A stretch of 64,000 nucleotides of DNA from Fortiea contorta PCC 7126 (GCF_000332295.1 NZ_KB235930.1:3065895-3129894), one strand, 5' to 3'. Shown: positions 21,156 through 32,000, counted from the stretch's first letter. Translations and numbers: made by a program. Notes: generated from the sequence alone by a model not told the origin.

Positions 21156-21228
21156 GCGCTCTTAGTTCAGTTGGTAGAACGCAGGTCTCCAAAACCTGAT
21201 GTCGGGGGTTCAAGTCCTCCAGGGCGCG
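21156..21228 (+). tRNA. trnW: tRNA-Trp (CCA)
   Basis: A 73-nt cloverleaf. Acceptor arms GCGCTCT and AGGGCGC pair (one G-U). The anticodon stem CAGGT/ACCTG encloses the loop CTCCAAA, anticodon CCA at 21189-21191. The T-loop GGTTCAAGTCC is standard. The discriminator base is G at 21228; no CCA is encoded. It sits just upstream of secE, a conserved bacterial arrangement. Confidence 0.96.
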
Positions 21229-21412
21229 CTCAAAGGCAAAAAATACCCCGAAACAAGGACATGACTGCTAAATTAGCAGGCAATGCTCGTTATTTCGGGT
21301 ATAATTATTTTGCAGCTTTTTTACTTCCAGTCAAATTGATCTTAAATCAAGCTGTCAGCCTGGAGAAAAATTAGCAGCCTTTAGCTGAATCACAAACGGG
21401 GGATAAACGGCA

Positions 21413-21634
21413 GTGGCGAAAAAAAATGAAGCGGAAATCCCAGAAAACGCAAATGGGTTTAGCCTAAACAACTTCTTCCAGGGCACCAAAGAAGAACTGG
21501 AAAAAGTAGTCTGGCCTAGTCGTAAGCAATTGGTGAGCGAATCAGCAGCCGTGTTGTTAATGGTGACACTCTCCGCGTCTTTGATATATTTAGTCGATGC
21601 ATTGTTTGCTTGGGCAGCAAAACAGGTATTCTGA
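21413..21634 (+). CDS. secE: Preprotein translocase subunit SecE
   Basis: 73 residues with a GTG start at 21413; a GGGGGAT purine tract lies about 11 nt upstream and no in-frame ATG is available. The short single-helix bacterial form: NNFFQGTKEELEKVVWPSRKQL, the signature just before the membrane helix, then VLLMVTLSASLIYLVDALFAW. SecE clamps the SecY channel in the plasma or thylakoid membrane. Its stop overlaps the nusG start (TGATG). Confidence 0.96.
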   Translation: MAKKNEAEIPENANGFSLNNFFQGTKEELEKVVWPSRKQLVSESAAVLLMVTLSASLIYLVDALFAWAAKQVF

Positions 21635-22266
21635 TGACTTTTGCAACAGACGAACCAATTAACTCGCCTTTGCAACCAGAGGAAGCCGCAGACGCAGCGT
21701 ATAAAGAAGCGCGGTGGTATGCGGTGCAAGTAGCCTCTGGTTGTGAAAAGCGTGTGAAAACAAACATAGAACAGCGCATCCAAACTTTTGATGTGGCTGA
21801 CAAAATTATTCAGGTAGAAATTCCCCACACACCAGCGGTGAAAATTCGTAAGGATGGTAGCCGCCAACACACGGAAGAAAAGGTTTTCCCTGGATATGTA
21901 CTAGTAAGAATGATCATGGATGATGATACATGGCAGGTGGTAAGAAACACCTCCCATGTGATTAACTTTGTGGGGGCAGAACAAAAACGTGGCACCGGTA
22001 AAGGCCGCGGCCACGTCAAGCCATTACCCCTGGGTCATTCAGAAGTGGAACGTATTTTTAAGCAGACTAGCGAACAAGAGCCAGTTGTCAAAATTGACAT
22101 GGCTACTGGTGATAAGATAGTCGTGCTTTCTGGTCCGTTTAAAGATTTTGAAGGTGAGGTGATTGAAGTATCTCCAGAACGGAGTAAGCTCAAAGCCTTG
22201 TTATCAATTTTTGGGCGTGATACACCAGTAGAGTTGGAATTTAATCAGGTAGAGAAACAGAGCTAA
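21634..22266 (+). CDS. nusG: Transcription termination/antitermination protein NusG
   Basis: 210 residues from the ATG at 21634, which overlaps the secE stop; upstream in-frame codons inside secE are not needed. NGN domain: ARWYAVQVASGCEKRVKTN and FPGYVLVRMIMDD. KOW domain near the end: GDKIVVLSGPFKDFEGEV. NusG rides on RNA polymerase and links it to ribosomes or Rho. Translational coupling to secE is likely. Confidence 0.97.
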   Translation: MTFATDEPINSPLQPEEAADAAYKEARWYAVQVASGCEKRVKTNIEQRIQTFDVADKIIQVEIPHTPAVKIRKDGSRQHTEEKVFPGYVLVRMIMDDDTWQVVRNTSHVINFVGAEQKRGTGKGRGHVKPLPLGHSEVERIFKQTSEQEPVVKIDMATGDKIVVLSGPFKDFEGEVIEVSPERSKLKALLSIFGRDTPVELEFNQVEKQS

Positions 22267-22272
22267 ATAAAA

Positions 22273-22698
22273 ATGGCGAAGAAAGTCGTAGCGGTCATTA
22301 AATTGGCCCTGAATGCTGGAAAAGCCAACCCAGCACCACCCGTGGGACCCGCACTGGGTCAGCATGGAGTGAATATCATGATGTTTTGCAAAGAGTACAA
22401 CGCCAAAACAGCAGACCAAGCCGGAATGGTGATACCAGTAGAAATTTCGGTATTTGAAGACCGGAGTTTCACCTTTGTACTCAAGACACCGCCAGCATCA
22501 GTATTAATCCGCAAGGCAGCAAAAATTGAGCGCGGCTCGAATGAACCCAACAAAAAGAAAGTTGGAAACATCACCAGAGCACAATTGCAAGAAATTGCTC
22601 AAACAAAGCTACCCGACCTCAACGCCAACGACATAGAGGCGGCGATGAAAATTGTGGAAGGGACTGCGAAGAATATGGGTGTTACCATCGCCGACTAA
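22273..22698 (+). CDS. rplK: 50S ribosomal protein L11
   Basis: 141 residues, normal length. N-terminal [20 protein letters not shown] and [17 protein letters not shown] are the canonical rRNA- and thiostrepton-region motifs. It begins 6 bp after nusG and is surely cotranscribed. L11 forms the GTPase-associated centre with the L10-L12 stalk encoded downstream. Confidence 0.98.
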   Translation: MAKKVVAVIKLALNAGKANPAPPVGPALGQHGVNIMMFCKEYNAKTADQAGMVIPVEISVFEDRSFTFVLKTPPASVLIRKAAKIERGSNEPNKKKVGNITRAQLQEIAQTKLPDLNANDIEAAMKIVEGTAKNMGVTIAD

Positions 22699-22826
22699 AA
22701 AGCTTTGAGTGAAAAATTTAGCTCAATCTAAAATCAACAATCTCAAACTTGTACTGAGCTTGTCGAAGTATCCAAAATTAATTAGGGGGAGAGGCTAAAG
22801 CTTCGGAATTACCCCAGGAGAGAAAA

Positions 22827-23543
22827 ATGGTAAAGAAAATATCGCGTCGCTTGCAAGCACTGCAAGCAAAAGTAGAAGACAGGGATTATGCACCTGTAGA
22901 AGCTTTATCGCTGTTGAAAGAAACAGCAACAGCCAAATTCGCTGAAGCCGCAGAAGCACATATCCGGTTGGGGATTGACCCCAAGTATACAGACCAGCAG
23001 TTGCGGACAACAGTCGCACTACCTAAAGGAACAGGGCAAATTGTCCGGGTGGCGGTGATTGCTAGAGGTGAAAAAGTCACAGAAGCAACCAATGCTGGTG
23101 CTGATTTAGCTGGTTCAGAAGAATTAATTGACCAAATCCAAAAAGGGATGATGGATTTTGACAAGCTAATTGCGACACCAGATGTAATGCCGCAGGTAGC
23201 AAAGCTGGGTAAACTCTTAGGGCCAAGGGGTTTAATGCCCTCACCCAAAGGTGGGACAGTAACATTTGATTTAGCAAGTGCGATCGCCGAATTTAAAGCT
23301 GGTAAACTAGAATTCCGTGCTGATCGAACCGGCATAGTCCATGTTATGTTTGGTAAGGCATCTTTCACGCCAGAAGATTTGTTAGTCAACTTAAAGGCGT
23401 TGCAAGAGACTATTGATCGTAACCGTCCTGCAGGAGCAAAAGGACGCTATTGGCGTTCAGTATACGTATCTGCCACAATGGGGCCAGCGATTAGAGTTGA
23501 TATTAGCGCCCTACGGGATTTGAAACTGACAGAAGCAGCGTAG
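22827..23543 (+). CDS. rplA: 50S ribosomal protein L1
   Basis: 238 residues. Typical blocks: [39 protein letters not shown] and [17 protein letters not shown]1 forms the mobile stalk by the E site. The 128-bp gap after rplK contains the widely dispersed ACTGAGCTTGTCGAAG motif (around 22754-22770) and a GGAG-type ribosome site. L1 commonly represses its own operon by binding mRNA; I saw no clear L1 mimic here. Confidence 0.97.
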   Translation: MVKKISRRLQALQAKVEDRDYAPVEALSLLKETATAKFAEAAEAHIRLGIDPKYTDQQLRTTVALPKGTGQIVRVAVIARGEKVTEATNAGADLAGSEELIDQIQKGMMDFDKLIATPDVMPQVAKLGKLLGPRGLMPSPKGGTVTFDLASAIAEFKAGKLEFRADRTGIVHVMFGKASFTPEDLLVNLKALQETIDRNRPAGAKGRYWRSVYVSATMGPAIRVDISALRDLKLTEAA

Positions 23544-23550
23544 AAGGGAT

Positions 23551-23602
23551 TAGAGGCTAGGGACTGGGGATTATAACAAGTTTGTATTTACCCTAGCCTC
23601 TA
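23551..23602. repeat. Palindromic intergenic repeat after rplA
   Basis: Perfect 12-bp arms TAGAGGCTAGGG (23551-23562) and CCCTAGCCTCTA (23591-23602) start 8 bp after the rplA stop. More CCCTAA-type sequence continues to about 23632. The resulting hairpin could stabilise or end the rplKA transcript. Same layout as the palindromes at 18364, 35472, 38541 and 45701. Confidence 0.8.
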
Positions 23603-23644
23603 ACACCTAGCCCCAGGCCCCTAACCCCTAATTAAATAAGTCAA

Positions 23645-23692
23645 GCCGGAGACAGCAGGTGCTAATTGCTTAATATCCTGCCGAGGTTAAAG
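23645..23692 (+). promoter_or_regulatory. Ribosomal protein L10 leader (autoregulatory RNA)
   Basis: GGAGACAGCAGGTGC followed by TTAATATCCTGCCGAGGTTA closely matches the L10 leader consensus found upstream of rplJ in many bacteria. CAGCAGG pairs with CCTGC-type sequence in the characteristic kink-turn region. L10, with L12, binds this RNA and lowers its own expression. It lies about 160 nt before the rplJ start, as expected. Confidence 0.85.
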
Positions 23693-23753
23693 ACAAAAAT
23701 ACTAAAGTGACGCCTATAAAAGTGCGATCGCTATTGTATCAAGAGTCTCTACT

Positions 23754-23780
23754 AAACCCCGGCTAAAGTAGCTGGGGTTT
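23754..23780 (+). terminator. Attenuator-like hairpin upstream of rplJ
   Basis: 11-bp arms AAACCCCGGCT and AGCTGGGGTTT (one G-U) with a 5-nt loop lie between the L10 leader and rplJ. Only a short T-rich GTTTGTTG follows, so it is not a perfect intrinsic terminator. Its position suits an attenuator controlled by the leader. Confidence 0.55.
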
Positions 23781-23853
23781 GTTGTTAGGGTTGGTCAGAA
23801 CATAAAACACATGCGGGAAAATCGATGATTTTGCCCTGGGAGGTGAAACGAAG

Positions 23854-24405
23854 ATGGGTAGAACGATAGAAGACAAAAAAGAGATAGTAGCTGACCTCAA
23901 AGAAACTTTAAACGTGTCAACTTTAGCACTAGTAATTGAATACCAAGGGCTAACAGTTGCTGAAATTACTGACTTGAGGCGGCGGCTACGTCCAAGTGGT
24001 GCTGTTTGTAAAGTAACAAAAAACACCTTAATGGGCATTGCCATTCAAGACGACCAAAAATGGCAGCCGATGTCAGAATTACTCAAAGGTTCTTCTGCCT
24101 TTTTGCTGGTCAAAGATGATTTTGGCTCGGCAATTAAAGCTTACCAAGATTTCCAGAAAGCTACCAAGAAGACAGAACTTCGTGGCGGCGTTATGGAAGG
24201 TCGCCTGCTCAAAGAACCTGATGTCAAAGCATTAGGAGACTTACCTTCTAAGGAACAACTCATCGCCCAAATTGCGGGAGCAATCAACGCCTTGGCTACC
24301 AAGATTGCTGTGGGTATCAACGAAGTTCCCAGTTCACTGGCGCGGTCTTTACAAGCAGTGGCTAAAGGTGAGAAAGACAGCGCTGAAAGTGCTGGCGATT
24401 CATAG
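23854..24405 (+). CDS. rplJ: 50S ribosomal protein L10
   Basis: 183 residues. N-terminal [19 protein letters not shown], the [20 protein letters not shown] rRNA-binding region and KNTLMGIAI are standard. The C-terminal helix that carries L12 dimers is present. A GGGAGGTG ribosome site precedes the ATG. Cotranscribed with rplL 53 bp downstream and controlled by the L10 leader. Confidence 0.98.
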   Translation: MGRTIEDKKEIVADLKETLNVSTLALVIEYQGLTVAEITDLRRRLRPSGAVCKVTKNTLMGIAIQDDQKWQPMSELLKGSSAFLLVKDDFGSAIKAYQDFQKATKKTELRGGVMEGRLLKEPDVKALGDLPSKEQLIAQIAGAINALATKIAVGINEVPSSLARSLQAVAKGEKDSAESAGDS

Positions 24406-24458
24406 GTAATAAAAAATTACCAACTACCAAAAAAATCAAAATTACAGGAGTTATATCA

Positions 24459-24851
24459 ATGTCTACTGCAACCGATCAAATTTTAGAACAACTCAAGTCT
24501 TTGTCATTGCTAGAAGCTGCTGAATTAGTTAAGCAAATTGAAGAAGCTTTTGGTGTGAGTGCTGCTGCACCTGCAGGTGGGATGATGATGATGGCTGCAC
24601 CTGGTGCGGCTGCGCCTGCAGAAGAAGTTGTTGAACAAACCGAGTTTAACGTGATTCTGGAATCAGTCCCAGCTGATAAGAAAATCGCCGTGCTGAAGAT
24701 TGTCCGGGAATTGACAGGTTTGGGTCTGAAAGAAGCTAAGGATATGGTGGAAGCTGCTCCCAAAGCTGTTAAAGAAGGTATTGCTAAAGATGCGGCTGAA
24801 GATGCTAAGAAGCGAATTGAAGAAGCTGGTGGTAAGGTGACTATTAAGTAG
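24459..24851 (+). CDS. rplL: 50S ribosomal protein L7/L12
   Basis: 130 residues. N-terminal dimerisation helix ([19 protein letters not shown]), an alanine-rich hinge (~34-55, with [13 protein letters not shown]), then the factor-binding domain [21 protein letters not shown]12 dimers recruit elongation factors. Normal length for cyanobacteria. Ends with a strong terminator 80 bp downstream; rpoB does not follow here, which is usual in cyanobacteria. Confidence 0.98.
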   Translation: MSTATDQILEQLKSLSLLEAAELVKQIEEAFGVSAAAPAGGMMMMAAPGAAAPAEEVVEQTEFNVILESVPADKKIAVLKIVRELTGLGLKEAKDMVEAAPKAVKEGIAKDAAEDAKKRIEEAGGKVTIK

Positions 24852-24932
24852 TTAGCTGAAAGATAAAGTTTGAAGGATGAAATTAGCCTCAGACTTCTTT
24901 AATCAAAATTCCGTGAGCTATTTTTGAACTAG

Positions 24933-24957
24933 GAGCCTGACTCAGGCTCTTTTTTTA
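24933..24957 (+). terminator. Rho-independent terminator of the rplJL unit
   Basis: Perfect stem GAGCCT/AGGCTC with the loop GACTC, directly followed by eight T residues (24950-24957). It sits 82 bp past the rplL stop and is the clearest intrinsic terminator in the window. Confidence 0.9.
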
Positions 24958-24992
24958 CTTAAATAATTAATTGTCAGTCTTATACCAATTCT

Positions 24993-25700
24993 CTAAGGAG
25001 ATTTTTCTAAATAACCTCCAGCATAAGTAATAACACATATTGTTTTGTATAATTTATGAGTTCCATAGGCAACGCCAGTGACTTTGAACGTATTATTAAA
25101 GATATTTTGTCGATGACCACGTGATGGGACTCCATCATCAATAATTAGTTGCATGACTATATCTTGGGCGGTGTTTGGGCCGTAGCTAATATTTTCGGCG
25201 GCGCTGGTTTGCCATTTTCCATAACGATTGATACGCGTAAAGGGAGTACTACCATCGCTACCGTTGTGTCCTAACGCACCCTTTGCTCCCTGGTCTTTGA
25301 CATGATCTCTAGCGCCTAAAGACATTCCTTTGGATGCTCTCAATGCTCCCACAGGGCGAGCCGATTTGAGAAATGCGATCGCTTCATCTACAGGTTTCAC
25401 ACCTTCTTGAGTTACTAAATAGGTGTTATCAGCAATTTTGACGCGATTTCCCTGGAAGCGCTTTTTATAGCTTTCTAAAATGGGTAGGTATGCTTTGGGA
25501 TTAGTCCGCACTTTGTTTGTCTCAGCAATTACCTGTTGTTCCAGAGGTGAGAGGTAATTGGCTTGTGCTAATAAAATCGGATTGGCTTCGGACTCTTCAA
25601 CTGGAACAGAGTTGGCGACGGTTTCCCGAAACAACATTTGAGCCGAGTAGCTGGCTGCGATGGTCAGGAACAAAGACGCCCAAAATCCAAAGTGGCGCAT
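24993..25700 (-). CDS. Secreted CAP-domain (SCP-like) protein
   Basis: 235 residues. An N-terminal hydrophobic signal ([19 protein letters not shown]) points to export. The CAP domain follows: [69 protein letters not shown], and [10 protein letters not shown]. The His and Glu residues of the CAP cavity (GHNG, AENISYG, GHRQN) are kept. CAP proteins are extracellular and of varied, often unknown, function. It faces the rplL terminator convergently. Confidence 0.88.
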   Translation of the reverse strand: MRHFGFWASLFLTIAASYSAQMLFRETVANSVPVEESEANPILLAQANYLSPLEQQVIAETNKVRTNPKAYLPILESYKKRFQGNRVKIADNTYLVTQEGVKPVDEAIAFLKSARPVGALRASKGMSLGARDHVKDQGAKGALGHNGSDGSTPFTRINRYGKWQTSAAENISYGPNTAQDIVMQLIIDDGVPSRGHRQNIFNNTFKVTGVAYGTHKLYKTICVITYAGGYLEKSP

Positions 25701-26569
25701 GAATTACCTCAAAATTTGATTGCTGGGGTGATTTATCTGAGATAGATACAGCGCTAGTGAGTAAAATTTCGTAATTTGCCCTGTAGATCCTTGCACAGGA
25801 AAACGCAGAGAGAAGCTTGAGCTAAGGCTTGCTCAGTTCAGAGCTTCAGCGCTAACGCACCAGGAGTAATATTCTCCATCCTTGACGTTAAACCTCTGCG
25901 TTTAAAATTCTCACTCAAGACTCTGTTGTAACCTTTATCACAATAAACGTAAAGACTAATAGATTGCTAACTAAAGAATGGCTTGAAAATGCGTCTATTT
26001 TCTTGTTCATAGTTACAAAAATTTATCGACTAATCATATTTTTACTATCCAAAACTTTCATAAATTGCTGGCTAACGTAATTTGATGGTCAAAGGTCAAC
26101 TGTAAAAATACGGGATTTGTAATTTATGGACAATGATTATAGAGTTTTTTAATTGCATTCAATAATTAAAAATCTATATAAACACCATAATTTGTCTTAA
26201 GATTTTCTCGAATTTTTCAAAAAAAACTACAAAAATGCTATACTTCCCGTGCTTCTTTGCAATACTTAACTAGTGTTTAATGAACAAAGATTAACATAGA
26301 TTAAAAATAATAACTAATATCATAATTCATTAAGTTATTCACGTTAAATTGAGAGTATGCTTAATCATCGAAGCCTAGTTGAAAATCATCAATAACTAAG
26401 TGCAAATAAACTTTATAGTTTAATACTAATAATTGAAAATTTTTGACTATTAATTATTAGTTTATTTGTACAACATGATTGACTAGGTTGTTCAGCAAGG
26501 TAGCAAAAACCCTGACTGAGCCAATTACTCAGAGCAAAACCCAAAGCAACCTTAACAACAAGACGTAAG
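25701..26569. other. Long AT-rich intergenic region
   Basis: About 870 bp with no convincing gene. It holds one inverted repeat with perfect 10-bp arms, AAACGCAGAG (25801-25810) and CTCTGCGTTT (25894-25903). From about 25950 it is strongly AT-rich. Promoters for the divergent CAP and USP genes presumably lie here. Confidence 0.5.
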
Positions 26570-27421
26570 ATGATAGAGAAAATTTTGCTAGCTGTCTCTG
26601 GATTAGGGCACGCAGAAGAGATGCTCAAAACATTGAAGGAAGTGCCATCAATCCAGGCTGCAAAAGTTACAGTTTTGCATGTTGTTCCTCCTCAATCTAC
26701 TGCTACTGTGATGACCGAGAAGTGGGAAGAAGGCGGAAAAATATTGGCTAATGCGATTCAGTCTTTGAATTTAGATCCGAGTCAGGTTTCCTCAATTTTG
26801 CGCCAAGGTGATCCCAAAAGTGTGGTTTGCCAAGTAGCTGACGAAATGGATGCTGATTTAATTATTATGGGTTCACGGGGACTGAAGCGACTGCAATCGA
26901 TATTAGCAAACTCAGTTAGTCAGTATGTTTTTCAGTTGTCTTCTCGCCCCATGCTGCTAGTAAAAGATGACATTTATGTCAAAAGAATTAAGCGCGTTAT
27001 GGTAGCAATGGACAATTCTGATGCTGCTAAACATTGCTTGAATTTAGCTTTGTTTTTGCTGCGAGGTATTTCCGGCGGACAACTCATTTTGACTAATGTG
27101 ACTACAGATTTGCGCGGTAAATCATCTGAACTCAACGAAGTTATCCCAGACAAAAATTCTGTTTTAGCGGTTGCGGTTACCGAAGCAGCCAAGCTGGGGG
27201 TACAGGCTCGTTGTTTTGTTAGCAGCGGTAAACCAGGTGAGGAAATTTGTCGCTTGGCTGAGGAGTTGAACACAGACTTATTGCTTTTGGGTTCTCCCGA
27301 TCGCCGTCCATCGGTGGCTAAGAATTTTGTCGATATCGACAGACTAATTGGTGCATCTTTATCTGATTATGTCAGAGTCAATGCTACTTGTCCTGTGTTG
27401 TTGGCGCGGACATCTGCTTAG
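26570..27421 (+). CDS. Tandem universal stress protein
   Basis: 283 residues made of two USP domains (~1-140 and ~141-283). Each ends with the ATP-loop pattern: GSRGLKRLQSILANSVS and GSPDRRPSVAKNF...GASLSDYV. The first has the full G-x2-G-x9-[ST] form; the second is less regular. USPs bind adenine nucleotides and respond to energy or oxidative stress. Cytosolic. Monocistronic, with a terminator right after it. Related USP halves occur at the end of the CLC protein in this window. Confidence 0.9.
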   Translation: MIEKILLAVSGLGHAEEMLKTLKEVPSIQAAKVTVLHVVPPQSTATVMTEKWEEGGKILANAIQSLNLDPSQVSSILRQGDPKSVVCQVADEMDADLIIMGSRGLKRLQSILANSVSQYVFQLSSRPMLLVKDDIYVKRIKRVMVAMDNSDAAKHCLNLALFLLRGISGGQLILTNVTTDLRGKSSELNEVIPDKNSVLAVAVTEAAKLGVQARCFVSSGKPGEEICRLAEELNTDLLLLGSPDRRPSVAKNFVDIDRLIGASLSDYVRVNATCPVLLARTSA

Positions 27422-27450
27422 TAACAGAATATAAAGCGGTTGAAGAATAG

Positions 27451-27485
27451 AAACCCCTACACTTTTGGTACAGGGGTTTTTTATT
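27451..27485. terminator. Bidirectional terminator between the USP gene and psbM
   Basis: Arms AAACCCCT (27451-27458) and AGGGGTTT (27472-27479) are followed by TTTTTATTTT on the plus strand; the minus strand reads a similar hairpin. It can end both the USP transcript and the oppositely directed psbM transcript. Confidence 0.8.
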
Positions 27486-27499
27486 TTATGGACAACGTA

Positions 27500-27613
27500 T
27501 TAATCTTTTTTACCTTCGCGGCTGGCAGTTTGGATGTACAGAATTAACAAAAATACAGTAGGGACTAGTACGAACAGAATGCTCGCTACGAACCCTAGGT
27601 CATTCACTTGCAT
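27500..27613 (-). CDS. psbM: Photosystem II reaction-centre protein M
   Basis: A 37-residue protein, [20 protein letters not shown] then [17 protein letters not shown]. This matches cyanobacterial and plastid PsbM nearly residue for residue. The single transmembrane helix lies at the photosystem II dimer interface in the thylakoid. Too short for routine ORF calling. It follows the ferredoxin gene on the same strand after a 162-bp gap. Confidence 0.97.
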   Translation of the reverse strand: MQVNDLGFVASILFVLVPTVFLLILYIQTASREGKKD

Positions 27614-27775
27614 GGCAAGAAAGCCTCTCTTAAATTTCCAATCAACAAGATTAGAATAGCATCATCCATGACAGAGTTAAGCAATTCCCTATTCACAAAG
27701 AGCAATCTCGATACTGGCAAATGTTGTGGGTAATGGCTGGATGCAAATCATAGCAGTAGCGATCGCCCCGAAAGC

Positions 27776-28072
27776 TTACGGTTTGGTGACTACGCTAATG
27801 GGGCCATTCACTAAAGTTTGGCAAGCAAGACGGTAATTTTCTGGCTTTTTTTTCAATTTTTTATTTTCTACATCTGTTCGGGGCGAAAGGTTTTCTATCC
27901 CTTCAACTACTTCCACAATACATGTCCCACACTGACCATAGCCGCCGCAGTTGGTCATTTTGCCAAACAATGTATAGATATCAATGCCATTTTGCATGGC
28001 TTTGAGCCGGAGATTGGCGCCATCGGCAGCTATAACTTCTTTATCTTCTTTAACGAATTTAATATTGCCCAT
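27776..28072 (-). CDS. [2Fe-2S] ferredoxin-like protein
   Basis: 98 residues. Cluster cysteines C42, C48, C51 and C84 are spaced C-x5-C-x2-C-x32-C. This is closer to adrenodoxin/bacterial-type than to photosynthetic plant-type ferredoxin (C-x4-C-x2-C). The motif reads [11 protein letters not shown]. It carries single electrons in the cytosol; the partner is unknown. It lies between psbK and psbM on the same strand, which suggests a photosynthetic or thylakoid-biogenesis link, but this is only neighbourhood evidence. Confidence 0.9.
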   Translation of the reverse strand: MGNIKFVKEDKEVIAADGANLRLKAMQNGIDIYTLFGKMTNCGGYGQCGTCIVEVVEGIENLSPRTDVENKKLKKKPENYRLACQTLVNGPISVVTKP

Positions 28073-28257
28073 ATTTTATCCCTCCTTGTCTGTAAGCTTG
28101 GCTTACAGCTTTGTGTTCACCTGGTTTGATCAACAGTCTTACTTACTTATATTAAGTTATTACAAAATATTAAGAAGCGTAAACTTTAAAAAAGATTTTT
28201 GAGTAAAAAAATAGGACAGGAAAAACGCCTGTCCTGGAATCTGGTCAATAGATTAAC

Positions 28258-28395
28258 TTACCTAAAACCCACTGCTGCTTGCCAAACGAAAGCAAGTAAC
28301 AAGAAGAAAACGGGAATCACTGGGAGAACATCCACCAAGGGGTCGAAGATTTGGTAAGCTTCAGGCAGTTTTGCTAATAAAAGTGCTGCTTCCAT
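28258..28395 (-). CDS. psbK: Photosystem II reaction-centre protein K
   Basis: 45 residues. The mature part [20 protein letters not shown] followed by [17 protein letters not shown] is the PsbK signature; the first eight residues are the short cleaved leader. One transmembrane helix, at the periphery of photosystem II near CP43. It follows tgt on the same strand with 126 bp between, a pairing seen in other cyanobacteria. Missed by ORF finders with a 60-codon cut-off. Confidence 0.97.
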
Positions 28396-28521
28396 GTTTG
28401 TTTAAATCCACCTATTCCAACACAGCATTCATAATTGAGATGTATCTTAACATGGAATGGTCATTGGTCATTTGTTATTAGTCATTTCTCCCTCATCTTC
28501 TCATCTGCTTGCTTCTATTCT

Positions 28522-29655
<1,134 letters not shown>

Positions 29656-29765
29656 TCAGATAAATAATGGTAATCGGTAACGAGTTATTAGTGATGGCTG
29701 ACCCTATCATCAACTCCCCATGACCAATTACCAATTATTAATTTCCCGAAAATTATAGTTTCTAA

Positions 29766-30218
29766 TCAAAACGAGTCAGAACTCTCATCATCCATTTCCG
29801 CATCCCATCTAGCCGAAAGTACTTGCTCCATCATCGCTTCTATGGCGTTGACGTTCAAGTTACGATCCCTGCGCTCTTGTAAGGGAGTCGAGAGGGGAAT
29901 CAGCCGCAAACAAAAGCCTTCCTGTACCAAATCAAAGTGGGTTTCTTGTTGCGGGGACTGTTTGAGTTCTAAATAATCAAAACTATAAAGATTCAGATAA
30001 AGTGTGTGGTTGGCGACTACTGTAGATCGTTGCGGGTTCGCAAACACTTCCATCACATCCCCGTCACCCTCGCTCAGTAACTGGCTTTCTTGGGTGTAGA
30101 TGTAGTGGACTCGACCTAAATCAGCCAGCAATCGGCGCATGTCGAGTTTATTGACAATAATGCCCGTGTTGACAATACACGGTGCTGGTATCCTGGCGTC
30201 GGGTAGATGGTGACTCAT
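29766..30218 (-). CDS. Conserved cyanobacterial protein of unknown function
   Basis: 150 residues from the likely start at 30218 (MSHHLPDARIP); a longer frame from 30239 adds seven residues. Soluble, mixed alpha/beta, no membrane segment. Noticeable features: DVMEVFANPQRSTVVANHTLYLNLYSFDYLEL, which looks like beta strands, and a very acidic end (AEMDDESSDSF). I do not recognise a named family. It is divergent from cobS across about 370 bp. Confidence 0.65.
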   Translation of the reverse strand: MSHHLPDARIPAPCIVNTGIIVNKLDMRRLLADLGRVHYIYTQESQLLSEGDGDVMEVFANPQRSTVVANHTLYLNLYSFDYLELKQSPQQETHFDLVQEGFCLRLIPLSTPLQERRDRNLNVNAIEAMMEQVLSARWDAEMDDESSDSF

Positions 30219-30587
30219 AAGGGAATGGGGAATGAGCAAAGGTGAGTTGCAACACAGCTAAACAGCTAGGTGAACAGCCCGTGAACTCCCTACATTTAAA
30301 AAAATATCAATTTTGTAGGGCGATCGTCTAATCACCTGGAATTAGTTATTAATTTGAGAATCTGAAACAACGTGATTTTTGATGCAATTTTGATTTCCTA
30401 AATTAATGAAAGTTTGTTAAAAAAAATACTATTATATACCGTCATCACTGAGACCAGCATAACAAAATTTTCTGCATGAATCTGGATGCCCAATAAATCT
30501 TATCTAAAGCTTTAAAATGTTCAAATGCTGTTTGAATCTCAATTGTAGGCTTCATTTGTAAATAGTTTTTTGACTATTGTAACTAAT
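30219..30587. other. Divergent intergenic region upstream of cobS
   Basis: AT-rich, about 370 bp. I looked for a cobalamin riboswitch before cobS and did not see the conserved box. No small gene stands out. Confidence 0.5.
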
Positions 30588-31349
30588 ATGGCGAATCAAA
30601 TTCAGTGGTGGAAGTATTTAATATCAAGTATGATTTTTTACACAATTATTCCTCTGCCATATATACAAGGTTTAGAATTTGCAAAAGTAGCACAGCTTGC
30701 ACCACTTGTAGGACTGATAATTGGGGGAGTGTTGGGGTTGTGGGATGGGGGAATGAATTATCTGGGTTTACCAGTATTAACTCGTAGTGCGTTGGTAGTG
30801 TGCAGTTGGATCGTCATTACTGGGGGATTACACTTAGATGGTACGATGGATACTGCTGATGGTTTAGCAGTAGGCGACCCGGAACGACGATTAGAGGTGA
30901 TGGCAGATAGTGCTACTGGTGCATTTGGTGCAATGGCAGCGATCGCTATAGTACTGCTAAAAACCGCAGCTTTGACCGATATACAAGCAGACCGCTGGTT
31001 GGTGTTGATAGCGGCTTGTGGATGGGGACGGTGGGGACAGCAGCTGGCGATCGCCCAATATCCTTACTTAAAACCCACTGGTAAAGGCGCATTGCACAAA
31101 CAAGCCATTCGCTCATACAAAGATTTATTACCGGGACTATTGTTATTGTTGGGCTTGAGTGGTTTGGTTGTGTTATTAGATAACAAACGCCTATTTTTAG
31201 CAGTGGGAATGGTATTTGCTGGAAGTGCGATCGCTACTTTAACTGGTGCTTGGTTTAACCACAAACTAGGTGGACACACCGGGGACACCTACGGCGCCGT
31301 CGTCGAGTGGACTGAAGCCCTATTTCTTTGCGTACTGACTATATTTTAA
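30588..31349 (+). CDS. cobS: Adenosylcobinamide-GDP ribazoletransferase (cobalamin synthase)
   Basis: 253 residues from ATG 30588 ([12 protein letters not shown]); a TTG at 30570 would add six residues. A polytopic membrane enzyme that joins adenosylcobinamide-GDP and alpha-ribazole in the last steps of (pseudo)cobalamin synthesis. Family motifs are present: [36 protein letters not shown] and the end [10 protein letters not shown]. About six hydrophobic segments. Monocistronic here. Confidence 0.95.
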   Translation: MANQIQWWKYLISSMIFYTIIPLPYIQGLEFAKVAQLAPLVGLIIGGVLGLWDGGMNYLGLPVLTRSALVVCSWIVITGGLHLDGTMDTADGLAVGDPERRLEVMADSATGAFGAMAAIAIVLLKTAALTDIQADRWLVLIAACGWGRWGQQLAIAQYPYLKPTGKGALHKQAIRSYKDLLPGLLLLLGLSGLVVLLDNKRLFLAVGMVFAGSAIATLTGAWFNHKLGGHTGDTYGAVVEWTEALFLCVLTIF

Positions 31350-31469
31350 GAAAATAGGGAGTAGGAAATTGAAATATGAGAACGATAACTAATTTCCACC
31401 ACATCAGTTACTATGTACCTCATAACTCTAGTTGAGCAGTAGCTCGCTGACGCCGAATGCTCAATCATA

Positions 31470-31937
31470 TTATTTAATCGGTTGCAACCTCGTCACCTTC
31501 AGCTTAAAGTTTCCCACCCCTGTTTCACCAAAAGACCGGACGCGAATAATATAGGTTCCATTTTCGACGATGCGAGTAAATAACAGAGAATTGCTACTAC
31601 CATCAGGCCCGTCGTCATTTTCTACTAATGTTGTGCCGTTGGGTGCTAGTAGTGTAATGATACTGTCGAAATTTTCCGAAGCCACATCAACTGCTAAATT
31701 ATCGCCCTTATTTAACTTCACCGCATAATCACGAGCAAATCCGCCTTGACCTGTGGGAATGTCTTTGTCTGAAAGCGTATCAGTAAACTCGGTGCTAGAA
31801 GTTAAAGGAATCGGACTATATAACTTATTTTGAGCAAAAGCTGCTCTTGTACTAATAGTAATTGTCAAGAATATTGCAGGCAGAATAATAACTTGTGTGC
31901 AACTCGCTACAAAAACTTTGCTGATCATTTCAAGCAT
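31470..31937 (-). CDS. Secreted protein with a pre-peptidase C-terminal (PPC) domain
   Basis: 155 residues. A signal peptide (hydrophobic stretch IILPAIFLTITIST, cleavage likely after AFAQ, residue ~36) is followed by one PPC domain: DYAVKLNKGDNLAVDVASENFDSIITLLAPNGT, ENDDGPDGSSNSLL, NGTYIIRVRSFG. PPC domains are beta-sandwiches usually appended to secreted peptidases. Here the domain stands alone, so it may bind other extracellular proteins or be a small stand-alone module. No catalytic part is nearby. Confidence 0.85.
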   Translation of the reverse strand: MLEMISKVFVASCTQVIILPAIFLTITISTRAAFAQNKLYSPIPLTSSTEFTDTLSDKDIPTGQGGFARDYAVKLNKGDNLAVDVASENFDSIITLLAPNGTTLVENDDGPDGSSNSLLFTRIVENGTYIIRVRSFGETGVGNFKLKVTRLQPIK

Positions 31938-32000
31938 TAAACAGGGTGAATTTGGTTAATTATAAAGTTCTCAAGTCTGGCTTGCCCATTACTTGTGTAG

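Noticed and set aside
22750-22772. ACTGAGCTTGTCGAAG motif before rplA as an L1-binding site
   Set aside because: This sequence is a widely dispersed bacterial repeat and does not resemble the L1 target.
30219-30587. Cobalamin riboswitch before cobS
   Set aside because: The conserved B12-box sequence is not visible.
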